A DNA stretch of 64,000 bases from Lates calcarifer (GCF_001640805.2 NC_066851.1:1372971-1436970); one strand, 5' to 3'. Numbered from the stretch's first letter, positions 1 through 11,499 are shown. Notes: generated from the letters alone by a model not told the origin. Numbers and translations are program-made.

Positions 1-640
1 GAGAATGGATATGCTTGGTAAAATCATGGAAATCAGTGCAAAATAGACCTTTATATTTCATTTGTGAAAGTGGTAACTTTGATGGTGGCATAAGACTGAA
101 TGTCAGGGGGTCACTGAAACAATTAGGGCCATCTCCTTATGCCAAACAAAGAAGTAGTTTCTGGGTTATCTTTCTCTGAACCAAAGTGCTGATTGCATCT
201 TTTGGCAATATATACAATATCTGTGATAGCTAAACCTGAGCATTTATATTTAGTGCCATGCAGTCAGTCTAATGTCACAAGATTGTCAAGTGTAACCAAA
301 TTGTTCCTGGTTTTCACGTGATTCGTGAAGAAATAAAGTTTTTCTTTTCTGGTGATGGATCTTCTTTGGCTTTTCAGCTGATTACATGTGACATATTACT
401 AAAAAAAAAAAAAAAAATTAAAGAAAAACTTAATGTTCCATAAATGGCACAAAGTCAGATGGGGCAAAATCCTCATTGTTTGTCATTGTTCATATTCACC
501 TTAATAGGTGTCTATTAATTTTAAGAACTTTGTCTTTGTTAAGTGTGTTTTACCTTGTCTGTTAACCAGCACTCCTGCCCCTAGTCCAACCCACCAGTAC
601 TGGGAGACACTGAATGACATGCCCATTATGCCTTCGGTTG
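1..640. other. Intergenic, nothing recognised
   Basis: AT-rich sequence with a short poly(A) run near 401-416. I see no gene, RNA or transposon ends that I can support. Confidence 0.6.
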
Positions 641-666
641 ATGTGTGTATGTGTGTGTGTGTGTGT
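641..666. repeat. (GT)n microsatellite
   Basis: Alternating GT run with one TA interruption. Open frames that cross it on either strand are artefacts of the repeat. Confidence 0.9.
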
Positions 667-2150
667 TCAGCTGTGGTGTGATTTGGCCTTAGAGGTCCAT
701 ACACCCTGTCCTGCCGGGCTTAATGCATCATTGTGAGAGGTTGGCCATCGGGTGATGAAGCGTCCAGTCATCCCCTCCTGGGGGCCTGCCTGAGCCCCTC
801 CCTCCTTCCCAATGACACACACAGTCGGACATGAGGGATTGTCCAACAAGCAGTGGGATGGTGAAGAGAAATTCTCCTGCTTAAGGTCTATGTATTGAAA
901 TGTGCATACACACCAATATTTAATCTAATAAAAGACAACTATCAAAGTTTCAGTGTAAAGCTTGACGGGACACAGAATCCAGACTATACAGTATCCACAT
1001 GTGAGATGTCAGGAAAGTTAAGTGTAAGATGCAGGCACCAACAGGTGCAAAACACCTGTGTAAAACTGGAATGACCTTGTGGGTGCTGTTTTGCGGAACA
1101 ATGAAGCCAGTCCTTGGCATTTCCTTTTCAATAACTTAGGGAAGTCACCCACATCACAAAAACAGCAGTCTAATTGGTCAGACTCCCGCATGTAGTCTGC
1201 ACTGTCTGTTGGGCAAGTCATGCCAAAAAACAAACAAACAAAAAAAACAGCTCTATCATCACCTAAATCATCCTAAAGTGTAAAAATAATGCATACCTTG
1301 TTAGGATGTACCTGAATCGAAATATGTTATTCAGCAAAGTACCAATAATGCAACTATAATAATAAAAAACAAAGTAATTCTACCCAAATTTCATCTTTTA
1401 TGTTCACAAAGTCACATTAACTCTATGGGTGATGTGATTGTGAATGTGTAGATTTCTCCTGAATTCCCCAAAAGTTTTAGCATTCTAACATAGCACACAG
1501 CACAATATCCGCTGTCTGCACCATGTCATATTGTTCATTGTTCATATATGAATTCTTATTATATTCTTATATTATTCATAGCTTCATTTCAATCAGGAGA
1601 GACTTAGAACAAAAGCACGCACAAATTGGGAGTAGAATGGAATTTTATTGTGCACAGGAGAAATAGAATTTTGACGCTTAGACCCTGGCAGGAAGTAGAT
1701 CACCATGGGAAGCATTCAAATCTAAGTGGTGCTTCTGATATATAGGAAACTACCCCCCGCAGCCTAGACCTGGTGGCAGTGGTGGTGAGTGAGGCTTAAT
1801 CAGGTCAATTATTTTTATGGCATGATCAAGGTTATCTCAAGGCATTTTTCATATAGAGCAGGTCTAGACTGTACTCTTATGTTATTACATTTATGACGAG
1901 AGACCCAACAATTCCCACTATGAGCAAGCACTAGGCGACAGTGGCAGTTTAAGACGCAAAAACCTCGAGCAGAACCAGACTCAGAGTGGGCGGCCATCGA
2001 CCGGTTGGGTTGAGAAAGAGAGAGAACGAGAGAGAGGGGGGAGAGAATGGGGCCTGAGGTTGAGACGGCTTCCTGTGGGGGAACTTCTGATCAGGGGTAA
2101 ACAGAACATGGCCAGGCATCTGCAGTTAAGGTGGTGAAGGGGAGGAGGTG
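667..2150. other. Intergenic, nothing recognised
   Basis: Mixed-complexity DNA with no supportable gene. The last part, from about 1980, is purine-rich (GAGAGA tract at 2013-2045) and may already belong to the unclassified repeat that follows. Confidence 0.5.
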
Positions 2151-2225
2151 GGTCATACAATGTGGTGGCTGAAATGACAGCTGAATGACAGCAGAGAGAA
2201 CATTTTAAACTGTGATAGCTAGAGA

Positions 2226-2372
2226 ATTGCAGGGAGGATGCCGTGATGCAGGGAATGCAGGAGTGATGCGGGAAAATGTAGGAAATGCAGGGAGAAGGCC
2301 ATAAGGCGGGAAATGCAACCGGGATACAGGGAGAGGCAATAATGCAGGGGAGGCCATGATGCAGGGAAATGC
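2226..2372. repeat. Degenerate minisatellite, GATGCAGGGAA-like unit
   Basis: Variants of GATGCAGGGAA recur about ten times in 150 bases (for example GTGATGCAGGGAATGCAGG, then GCCATGATGCAGGGAAATGC). A single weak related unit is seen near 3036-3056, next to the second copy of the CACCACC segment. This supports duplication of the whole block. Confidence 0.5.
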
Positions 2373-3347
2373 AACAGTCAGACAAGGAGTATGCGATGGA
2401 CCAGGTAGAATGTTTGTGACACCACCACCACCACCAGTATATGCAAGACTTACATGTAATTGGCCTACAAAGCTAGCTGAACAGCCAAAGCCGAGGCTGA
2501 ACCTGGACACATATGAGAGGAGTAGGTGCAGGAGGAGCGGAGGCCCATTGTTGAAGAGAGGTGGAGGAGATCCCTTGCATTGAAACTGAGGAGACAGTGC
2601 TCATTCTAAATGAATAAACTGAATATGCTGAGAAGATACATTACACTTGTAAAGAACCTTTAAAAGTGATGATTAAACCATGCTTGACATAGGGTGATTG
2701 CCTGAGGTTAAAACAGGGGAGAAGGTGCATAAAAGAGGTCAGTCTTGAAAGGACAAAACGGGCACCTGTGCTAACAATGATGATATAGAAAAGCACCCTT
2801 AGCTTAAGTGATTGAGGTGATTGAGGTGAAAAGCTAATTAAGAAGGGAGATACCTCTGTCGGGACTGAAAGAATTTGAAGTAGTGAGTTTACGTATTCTA
2901 AGAGGCCATAGAATGCTAAAAGAAATACGCTGCATAGAGGAAGTCAATGTAGGAAAAAAAAATATCGACCCCCTGATAGGGCGCCTGTTACCTAGAGCAG
3001 AGGGAATCACTAGCCATTAAAGCAGGGGAATTGCCAGTAATGATGCAGAGAAAATGAAAACATGAGCAGAAATCATATGAGTTTGTAACACCACCACCAG
3101 TATATGCATGACTTATATGAAGTTTGGAGAACGCTGAGCAGATAGAACTGAGGCAAAATCTGGCCATATGTAGGAACCATAGCTGAAAAGGACCAGCAGC
3201 CCAGTAGCTGGAGAGTGGCTGAAATATTCTTTGGATTGTGGCTGAGTTTGCAGTGTGGATGGGCACCTATAGGTGCTGAAGGGGAGCATATTGAGATTTC
3301 CTTTAATAGCAATGAAACTGGATTACTAAAGGCTAGGAAAAGGGATC

Positions 3348-3372
3348 AACCCCCCCCCCCAAAAAAAAAAAC
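3348..3372. repeat. C/A homopolymer junction
   Basis: A run of about eleven C followed by about twelve A. It is prone to slippage, so the local length may be unreliable in an assembly. Confidence 0.8.
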
Positions 3373-3760
3373 CTACAGATGGAGTCGCATTTTTATTTAT
3401 TTTTTTAAATATATGTATTATACTTACACTATATATTTATTAATAATAAGCTTGGGGAGAAGAATCAGAAGGCCAATTGTATTTTTTTTTTTATTATTTC
3501 AGGAGCGGCTGGAGCAGCTGGTGTGGTAGGGACTGGAGGAGCAGCGATCCGTGTGGAACAAGAACACCGGGCTCACGAAACTGAGAGAGCAGGAGTTTTG
3601 AGGCTGGAGAATGTGTTGAGTCCTAACTGTTAATCTGTTACACTTACCTGACTGCTAGAGTCATACAACATTGCGGTGCTGAAATGACAGCTGAATGACA
3701 GCAGAGAGAGAGAATATTTTAAACTGTGATAGTTTACAGGTGATTGGCTCTAGTTGGGTG

Positions 3761-4817
3761 TGTCAGGTTGTGACTGGATGAAAACAGAATTGGCAGGTGG
3801 GGCTTAGAGACAGCAGGAAACAACTTGCAATTCAGCTGGTATGTGTGTGTCTATGACAGTCTCCCCGATTGAACTTTCGCTAAGCTTCATTTGTAGACCA
3901 TTTTATTCTTAAGAACATGGTGAAAATGTATTTTTTATGGCTGTTGACAGTATATTCTGATTTATGGAGTGATAAGAAGAGATGTCCAAAATCCCTCTGT
4001 AAAAACCTTTGACTCTAATATGTCAAAAAAATGCCAGTAAAACCTTGTTAAAATCATATCCCATATCTCATCTTGTATAATGTCATAATTCACTATGGTC
4101 AGTGCAATTTGTTGGTGGGGACTCAAAATTGAAATTTAAATTCAGAGTCTATTGAGAAAATCATTTTTCATTCTGACTTGCCATGCACTCACCATCCACC
4201 TTATCTGTGGTTTTTTCTTCTTCCTTTCAACATGTCATCTTCAAGTAAGTAGTATAAACATGCAAAGGATTTCCTCTATCTTACAAGCCAAGCAACAACA
4301 AAGCAAGCAAGAAGAACAGTATCATTTTACATCTATTTAAATAATCTACGTTTTCGCCCTAAAGATTTTTCGAAGTTCGTCTAATGTTCTTGCGGCATTT
4401 TAGACCAGAGGCTGATCACCTGAGATGCACTGGCAAAATCGTTGTCCAGCAACTGTACTGGAGAGTCTGCGATGGGGAAAGCCTGCTGTTAGTTAATAAT
4501 GTTAGTTTGATGTTAGTTATGTTGGTTTCTTTACACCTTTATTATCTTTATTTTATGATATACTCACTTTTTGTAGGTGTTAGTTAATGAACCGTGTATA
4601 CATATTCAAACCCAGTTGTTGTTGTGTGTTTCTTTGCAATGGAGAACCAGATCCCTAAAACTGGAAGTTATGGCTTCAGATTAGACTGATTGGCATGACA
4701 TGACTAATATTAATATTAAAGTCAATATTATAATATATAATTATAATAGTCAAACATGAAAAAAATTTCTGTCCAAGGAAACAGTGGTGTCCCCCTACAA
4801 TGAGTGCTTGTTTGATT
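3761..4817. other. Intergenic, nothing recognised
   Basis: AT-rich DNA between the unclassified repeat and the nested hAT elements. No coding region, RNA or mobile-element ends are supported. Confidence 0.5.
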
Positions 4818-5191
4818 CTCTAAATCAGGGGTGTCAAACTCAATTTCATCACAGGCCACATCAACATTGTGGTTGACCTCTGCCTCTGCAATCAATTATT
4901 ATTAGTTTCAATTAGGGATGCAACGATACCACTTTTTTTCAAACCGATACAATACCGATACTTGGATCTGAGTACTTGCTGATACCAAGTACCGATACGA
5001 GTACTTATTAATGCCATTACACTTCGTACATTTACTTGAAAACATGTTTTATTTTTATCAGATATTGTTTCATTTTCTGGCTGTAAGAAATTGCTGTGAC
5101 TGAAATTGGAACATTCCATTATATATGGCACTGCCACACATTTTACTCAAATAGAAGTACTGTTAAAGTACTGTTATTGACATTTTAGCAT

Positions 5192-6085
5192 TCAACTGCA
5201 TCTTCCTTTAACAAACAGAATATCTTCAAGGCAGGAGTAGGCTAAGGTGGAATGTTTAAAATGTCCAACTATTTCAGCCACGCTCCTCTGTGCTAAAAGC
5301 CCCTCATTAACAGCCAGCTGGAGGGTGTGTGCGACACACGGCAGGCTCAGGAGTCCAGCGTCACTCATGGCTTTGATCATGTTTTTCACATTATCACGTA
5401 GCACAACATGAACAGAACTTTTAGGGACCCCCCATTTCTGAAGCATGTTATCAAACACACCTGCGATGGCTTGGCTGGTGTGCGAACCCCGAAACTGTTT
5501 TGCATGCAGGACGACTCTTTGCGGAGTAAAATCCTTGTTAATCCGTTGTGTAGTTAAACTGATGAGGGACACTGGGCTAACGCTGCTCCATCCAAATATC
5601 CATTGTGAAGCTGAGGGCTGAAATGTTTTGCAACAGGCTGCGGATGTGCCTCTTCACAAAGTCATGTAGCTTTGGCAACAGTGTGTCAGTGATGTGGTGT
5701 TGGCTAGGGACCTCATACCTCGGCTCCAGTACACTGAGAAGACGTCTAAATCCCATATTATCAACAACCGACAATGGCTGGTTATCAAGAGCAATGTACT
5801 GGGTCAGAGCCTCTCTTCCTTATTTTTACTGCGTGCGGGTTGTCTCTTAGCATCTTCTCCCTCTTCTCCAGAGTTTGCTGCAAAGTTGGTTGTTGCTGTT
5901 TGCCATTATTAGCAAACGCTTTGAACTCAGCGTCGTGTTGTTTTTTTAGATGTTTTATGAGATTGCTTGTGTTGAAAGTACTCACTTTCGTCCCTCCTCT
6001 TGACAGCTTTGCAGAGCATAATTTGCAGTCCGCTTTACTTTAGTCACCATCATCCACTTTGAAATACCTCCACACCACTGACATT
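5192..6085 (-). pseudogene. hAT transposase (ZBED-type), C-terminally truncated
   Basis: The minus strand reads, in order: a BED finger (DCKLCSAKLSRGGTKVSTFN, then NLIKHLKKQH, giving C-x2-C and H-x4-H) at about 6085-5930; LRDNPHAVKI; LSVVDNMGFRRLLSVLEPRY; FTMDIW; then VPKSSVHVVLRDNVKNMIKA and LPCVAHTLQLAVNEGLLAQR. These match the DNA-binding and first catalytic parts of ZBED1/ZBED4-like hAT transposases. A stop interrupts the finger (TAA just before SKADC), and frameshifts occur near 5780 and 5575. Similarity stops at LAYSCLED near 5215, so the second half, including the C-terminal dimerisation domain, is missing. The family usually has about 600 or more residues. Not functional. Confidence 0.88.
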
Positions 6086-6149
6086 GCTCCTCCTTGCTCT
6101 CAAATAGCACGTGACCGCCCAAGTGAACGTCATGCTGCCGTAAAGTGGT

Positions 6150-6218
6150 AAGAGATAAGATAAGATAAGATAATCCTTTATTAGTCCCATGATGGGGAAA
6201 TACAAGTACAAGTACAGG
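6150..6218. repeat. AGATA repeat plus LINE-tail-like fragment
   Basis: (AGATA)4 is followed by ATCCTTTATTAGTCCCATGA and GGGGAAAT. This short sequence, with a pentamer repeat on one side, is a familiar dispersed 3'-tail-like fragment in fish genomes. It lies inside the inner hAT, making a third layer of insertion. The class is from memory. Confidence 0.45.
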
Positions 6219-6319
6219 AACAGGGTACCCAATACTGGTATCGGTATCGGAGCATCCCTAGTTTTAATGATAATTATTAACTAAATTTGAAAGGTAAGTT
6301 ATCAGGGGTGTGTGGCCTT

Positions 6320-6800
6320 TTTGTTTTTGTTCTGTTTCACCAGTCAAACCGAACCAGTTCTCTCACCACACATGGTAGGCACACCATCAATAATAAGTCC
6401 TACCAACTTCTCCCAGGTTAATTTCATTTTACTTGCTGACTATTCCACCTCATTGAAGATGTCCCATCCCCTTGTTGTCCTTTGCATGGTGGCCACATCC
6501 AAAAGCTCCTCACTGACAGACAAGGCCTCTTAAAAAAATGGCTAGATGTGCTGTATCAGTATTGTCAGTGCTTTTGTCAATGGCTAATTAAAAAGCTTGA
6601 TGACTGCATGATTCTTTAGCCAGATTCTCTGCTAGTTTTCGGACTGTCTGTGTACTGTAATAGTGTTCCTTGACATGCTAAGGTTGTTCTCTGGTCAGAG
6701 CACACCTGCTCTCACATACCTTCAGCATACCCTGCTTTAAAAATGCACTTTCTGACACTTCAAAGCTCAGGTGATTTCTTCTTTTTCTGTTGATAATGCG
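6320..6800 (-). pseudogene. Decayed middle part of outer hAT transposase
   Basis: Reading the minus strand downstream of the BED finger gives scattered matches to the hAT catalytic region. These include AIDKSTDNTDTAHLAIF (family: ALDESTDxxDTAQLAIF) and LTWEKLVGLIIDGVPTMCGE (family: LxWxKLxGLxTDGAPxMxG). They lie in different frames and are separated by at least four stop codons. The first Asp of the RNase-H-like core (the D of DKSTD/DESTD) and the TDG-like position are still recognisable (IDG here). The element cannot encode a working transposase. Confidence 0.75.
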
Positions 6801-6810
6801 AGCTATTTTT

Positions 6811-6990
6811 TTAACTCTTGGACTTTTGTTGCTTTTCTTGGTGGCTCAGGTTAACATCCTTAGCTCCATGTTTGGTGTCTAAGTGCCAACGTAAATTGTA
6901 TTCCTTGGACACTGCCACCGCCTTGTAGCAAACAAGACATACCGGCTTGTCTCCATTAAGCACAAACATGTAGACTATTCGTTTTCCCAT
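6811..6990 (-). pseudogene. BED zinc-finger start of outer hAT transposase
   Basis: A 59-codon open frame on the minus strand starts at an ATG (6990-6988) and ends at TAA (6813-6811). It holds a BED-type zinc finger: the Cys pair of PVCLVC, then AVAVSKEYNLRWHLDTKH with its two His about 25 residues on, as in the N-terminal DNA-binding domain of ZBED5/GTF2IRD2-like hAT transposases. In intact relatives the transposase runs on for several hundred residues, so the stop makes this a truncated remnant. It is kept apart from the inner hAT gene by orientation-consistent but distinct sequence. It is unlikely to be a host gene. Confidence 0.8.
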
Positions 6991-7310
6991 CTCTCATTAA
7001 ATTACCTTCCCTCTGCATCAACTTTCTTTCTCTTGGACATTTTTAGACTATTATTTTTTTTTCCATACCCCATCACTGACTAAAAAAACCACTGTAGAAA
7101 ATGTCTGATATTAAGGCACTGCCATCCAGTGGCTAGATGCTTTCATTTTACAGGTAACAAAATCAAGATGCATTCTGTACTTCTGTGAAGCAGTATAGGA
7201 TTGTATTTTACAATAATCAATGTGTTTGAAAGCTCTCACAGGCCACATAAAATGAAGCAGTGGGCTGGATCTGGCCAGTGGGCCTTAAGTTTGATACGTC
7301 TGCTCTAATT

Positions 7311-8230
7311 CATATTGCATGCATGTTTTCTATATGAATAAATAAGCAATATAAAATAGGAAAAAAATCTCCTATTCCTTTCACCTGGTAAATTGTTCCT
7401 ATTTCCAGTGCAAAACAGAATCTGTCGTTCTTTCAGTCTCTGATCTTTCAATCTCTTGTAGTTAAAGGTGGGGTGTTGGTGGGGCAGCTCATAAAACTTA
7501 TGGAAATATATCAAAATATATTTTGAAGACACAGTAAGTGCATTAACAATGAAAATTAGTGTAGAAAATACAACTTTTGCCCAATTTAACACAACAACCG
7601 GCATATACCGTGCCAAATTTCGCTCTTCTGTCCAAATACAGCAACAGAAACAGAATGACATCTCTGTACACTTTTAGTACCTTATGATCTTAGCATAATG
7701 AAAACCAGTTGACTTTCAGGCCATGATCATCCCAGCATTAACTATATTTAAAAGAAAAAAGGCCCACTCTGTACTGTATAGTTGTGAGTACATATATAAT
7801 GTCAACAGTGGGGTTTTGAAAATTTTGGTGGGTGTGATGGGCTCAGATAAGTGCTGCATACGCTCCATACGTTTATCCATCCATCCATCCAACTGACATG
7901 TCCTTGAATAGAAACCCTAAACCTTTGGGGATAGCTCTTCAATCTAGGAGCAACACCAACTCTTTGGGTGAGTTGTTTTTTCGGAAAGAAACATAACAAA
8001 ATAAACATGCAGCTAAAAAAGAAAAAGCTAAAAGCTGACAGGAAAATCATGCTTGTAGATACCAGTCAGTCGCATTGCCAACTAACTGTCACACCTGCAT
8101 CCTTCTGTCCTGCATCCATGATATTAGCTCAGTTGTGGAGGGAGGAGGGGAGAGAAGAGGGGTATTTGGTGGTGGCCAAGGATCATTTTTTTTGTCAGGA
8201 GGGGTGGCCGGGTGGGGTGGAATGAGGGTG
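7311..8230. other. Intergenic with (ATCC)n
   Basis: No gene supported. A short (ATCC)4 tract lies at about 7877-7892. Two predicted frames around 7800-8225 show no recognisable protein and run through low-complexity T/A-rich sequence. Confidence 0.5.
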
Positions 8231-8239
8231 GGTGACATT

Positions 8240-8660
8240 TTGTCATCTGCTTAACGCTGAGGTCCCTTTGGGGGGCTAATGAGCAGCATCATTTTTAGTG
8301 ATCAATAAATCATGCTTTATTGATTTCTCACTTCTCCCCCCTCTAAGCTGGCTTCTGTTCTCTGAAAGTCAAGAGGGTGGGCGGTAGGGTGGATATAGTG
8401 GGAGGGAAAATGGGATGAGAGGGGGCAAGAGTTAGGGAGGGATGGACAGATGAAGGAGATGGATTGAGGGGTAAGAGGGATGAATTCAGCGGAAGGAGGT
8501 ATGATTGAGTGATAAACAGAATGAGCTATAAGAAGTTGAAGGAAAAAAGGGAGAGATAAAGGGGATGATAAAGTGATGTCCGCCGGTGGTCCTCAGGGGA
8601 CTAGTTGACATCTGTTCACCGGCAATGACTGATGATGATTGACCTATGACTTAAACTACA
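8240..8660. other. Candidate non-coding element and purine-rich tract
   Basis: High-complexity sequence from 8240 to 8350 contains CTAATGAG and the inverted repeat ATCAATAAA / TTTATTGAT (8301-8309, 8316-8324), motifs resembling homeodomain or PBX/HOX sites. From about 8370 to 8570 the plus strand is strongly purine-rich (GGGAGG, GATGAG, GAGGGG). Regulatory function is inference only. Confidence 0.3.
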
Positions 8661-10760
8661 ATGATGTGATGGCAGTCAAAGTTAATAATTGAATTCTGTG
8701 CAAAGCTATATATCACTGAGCTGATGGAGTAGACTTCATAGACTCCAGTTCAGCTTGGAATCTATAAAAGTACGTTTTGTTGGGGAAAGTGCCCTGTTTT
8801 GTTTTTTTTAGTATCCAAAACCTACCAACTTGTAGAATGCGTGAAATGCAATCTCCAGTGGCAAAGTCATGTGCTTTGTGTGTCCAGTCATCCTCTCTGA
8901 CCTTCTCCTTCTGATTTCACACTATGTTACATTAGGTGACATTTCAGCATACTGCGATAGGTATAATTACATTCTGCCTCCAAAAGGGTGCATGACATTG
9001 CCCAACAATCCATATGAGTTAGAGCAAATATGCTCAAATATCATCATAATCATAGCAAAGCCAATAATCATTTAATCAAGTTTCTAAGGGTCTTCTCCAA
9101 ATAAGCCACTGGTGGTGCATCTGCCAAGGATTAAATGCAAAATGGTATTAACAAAAGTGGTAGTGCTGTAATTCTAAAGCAAAGGTTGAAACAGTTCAGA
9201 TGATACAAATATGTTGCTTACTCACTCCCCACAAACGTGTTACAGGGTTGTAGACCAACATGTAGATAGTCTTCTGATAGCACCCCAGCCACTAGGTTAT
9301 TCAAAGGCTTGCAGATTCTTATCAGTAGGAAAGTGATAGGAAAGTGCAGCTGCAGTGGGTTTTGTTTGGTCAGCTAAACCTGTGTCTATGAGGAAGTCAG
9401 ATGCTATTCCACTCAGCTATTTCTATAAGTGGTTTAACCACTATTCTAGCATAGCTTACATTGTTCCAGTAGCTCTACATATCAAACATAGAGCACACAC
9501 AAAGTTATGAAGCTGTGGACATCTTATCAAACATAAAAAGTCCAACCAAATCAAGCCAATAATATATATTATCATACATGCTCACTTATGCGAGAGAGAA
9601 CATTAATCAAGCCTTTACCCAAGAGGCGTGTCTAGGAACTGGATGAGAGATTTCACCCTCTAGGACCCTTGTGGTGGTAATGGAGCTGTAAGTGGAAAAT
9701 ATGGTATTACCAAAGGAAATTAACCTAGGATGCCAAGAGAGCACATTGACCCAAGCCCTTATTCTTGGTCCTGAAATCAGCTGCAAATTGACTGCTTTTT
9801 ATAGAAAATATCAAAGGGGAGGTGGGGGTGAAGGGGCCTTGGAGCATTGTATCAGCCCCCATTATAGACACATTACTGCTCTTCCATAACCTCAGCATCA
9901 TAAAATGTCATTATTTGGTTGTTTTTCTCTTAACAATAATGTTAGATGTCCAGTAATAATTTTGTAATTACCGTAATTTCTTTCAGTTAGTGTGATGTTA
10001 ATGGGAATGTTTGATGGACACAGTGCATGCTGGGTCAAAAAATTGAAAAACTTCTGATGCAGGTTTGATGTGTGCATTATGTGTAAAACATGTAAAACTT
10101 AAAGTTGCTCTTTATGAAATAGAGTCAGAACTAATCTATTAATCAAATACAGGAGTAAAATGGGGGACACTTAGAATTTTGGATTGAAGGATAGAAAATA
10201 GTCATTATATATATTTTTTTTATTTGTTTGTTTTTTGTGTATTTGTTCTTTGGTCATTGGTACTATCAATGTGATAGTATTGTACTCAAGTAATTGGTGT
10301 TATTTGAGAACACAGGTGATGCAGGTATGAGATGATAAAACAAGATGTGAACAAACCAACAGTTTATTTATTTAAATCACTAAATATTCAGAGATAAAAT
10401 AGAAAATGAACACATTTGAAACTTTGATAAAAACCCTTCATTACACAGGAAAATTGGTGGTGCACACAACCACAGCACGTAGGGTAGATTAAGCTTAGAT
10501 CATGGACAGCTGCAGACTTAGGTATGTACTGCAGACAGTCTGTACTGTGAGAAATTTTGGAGTCGTGTGGAGATGGGCAGATGACAAAAATTGGGGCCAT
10601 GTGGAATACAGGAACCATAGCTTGGCTTTTAAAGTAGAATCAGAATCATCCATCAGACTTTATAGACTGATGATAGACATTTACAAAAGATAATTTGGGT
10701 AATAATTTCACAGTTTGTCTTTGCTGCCTTTGCCTGCACCTTTGTGAGACTATAGTTAGT
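8661..10760. other. Intergenic, nothing recognised
   Basis: AT-rich DNA without supportable genes. A short TAGAATCAGAATCATC ... GACTTTATAGA at about 10634-10668 resembles the 3' tail of the LINE seen at 61.8 kb and may be a tiny remnant. Confidence 0.5.
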
Positions 10761-10765
10761 TACAC

Positions 10766-11105
10766 AGATGCATTGAGCTAAATGCTAATGTCAACATGCT
10801 AACACACTGATCTTTAGTGGGGTTGACTGTATTCACCATCTTAGTTTAGCCTGCTGTGGTGTGTTTTTCAAACTATTATAATCAAACTAGCTTTCTATAC
10901 AGTCTATGTAATGGCTCATGTTTCATTAATACAACAAGCAAGCATATTTTAAAATCTACTTTACATTGTTTTGTGTCCTGGTATCAGTACGTGGATGGCC
11001 TCCTCTGCAGACTGTGTAGCCATTGTGTTAGCATGCTCATTAGGACTAATGACAGAAATTGTGGTTTGCTTGGAATGTCACAAGGTGCAGATTTTTGGTT
11101 ATGAG
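10766..11105. repeat. Teleost GCTAAC-type dispersed repeat, interrupted
   Basis: GAGCTAAATGCTAATGTCAA, CATGCTAACACACTGAT and TTCACCATCTTAGTTTAGCC match a repeat that is very common in percomorph fish. A second copy lies at 54775-54965. About 130 unrelated bases (10865-10990) break it before TGTTAGCATGCTCATTAGGA. Family recognition is from memory, and the class is not assigned. Confidence 0.55.
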
Positions 11106-11239
11106 CAAAAATAATGGACAAACTTCAAAATTCTGTACAAAGTGACTCTCCAACATTAACATATTTGTAGCCTATTGTGTGTGTGCATGTATGTGTGAGA
11201 GAATGAGTGTGTGTGGTGTGTAAAGAGATACATTCTGGC

Positions 11240-11410
11240 TCTGTCTTCCTGTCCTGCTGATGCCCCCCTTGCATGGCTCTAATTACCCTCTTAGATGAGG
11301 CTGTAGAGCCACAGGAGCCCAGGGAGAGGTTGAATAGCAGAGAGCCGTTAGGGAAAGAAACCCTCTAACCTGATGTTCAGTATTACCATTTCCTGCCAGT
11401 GTCCCTTGGT
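11240..11410. promoter_or_regulatory. Candidate conserved non-coding element
   Basis: A balanced-composition block with CTCTAATTACCCTCTTAG (TAAT core) and no simple repeat stands out from its AT-rich surroundings. This is weak and judged by composition only. Confidence 0.2.
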
Positions 11411-11499
11411 TTACACCAACATGCCATAGACACACTGCTGTTGTCAATATTAGGATGATCTATTAAACGGTTTCAAAATTTTCTCAGGTTGTCAGTAGC

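Larger units (their letters stand above)
2151..3760. repeat. Unclassified repeat with internal direct duplications
   Basis: Two segments recur in the same orientation. A unit containing GAAATGACAGCTGAATGACA occurs at 2151-2219 and again at 3660-3732, nearly identical over about 65 bases. A second unit starting GTTTGT(G/A)ACACCACCACC occurs at 2412-2518 and again, more diverged, at 3081-3178. The order is first unit, second unit, second unit, first unit. No transposase or reverse-transcriptase coding is recognisable. This could be a decayed LTR-type or composite element, or a local duplication. The class is unknown. Confidence 0.55.
4913..6260 (-). mobile_element. Inner hAT transposon nested in the outer hAT
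   Basis: Terminal inverted repeats TAGGGATGCAACGATACC (left, 4913) and TAGGGATGCTCCGATACC (right end read on the minus strand, ending at 6260) bound the element. An 8-base target duplication lies outside: GTTTCAAT (4905-4912) and GTTTTAAT (6261-6268), one mismatch. At 1348 bases it is shorter than a full hAT. The minus-strand transposase is broken by a stop and frameshifts and lacks its C-terminal half. Because it lies wholly within 4826-7302, it inserted after the outer element. Confidence 0.9.
4826..7302 (-). mobile_element. Outer hAT DNA transposon, decayed and interrupted
   Basis: The left end reads CAGGGGTGTCAAACTCA and the right end, on the minus strand, reads CAGACGTATCAAACTT. These are imperfect terminal inverted repeats of the hAT type common in fish. 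They are flanked by an 8-base target duplication, CTCTAAAT (4818-4825) and CTCTAATT (7303-7310), with one mismatch. The minus strand carries a decayed transposase with an N-terminal BED finger (6811-6990) and fragments down to about 6320. A second hAT (4913-6260) is inserted 87 bases inside the left end and probably replaces or displaces the C-terminal part. Known hAT elements of the ZBED5/GTF2IRD2-like (Charlie) group show the same end sequence. That subgroup assignment is from memory. Confidence 0.85.

Noticed and set aside
1981..2583. Overlapping frames of 134, 101 and 75 codons
   Set aside because: They lie in a degenerate minisatellite and repeat on both strands and show no domain.
7305..7661. 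118-codon minus-strand frame as a gene
   Set aside because: Lys/Phe/Tyr-rich text from AT-rich DNA just outside the hAT. No domain, no promoter or splice evidence.
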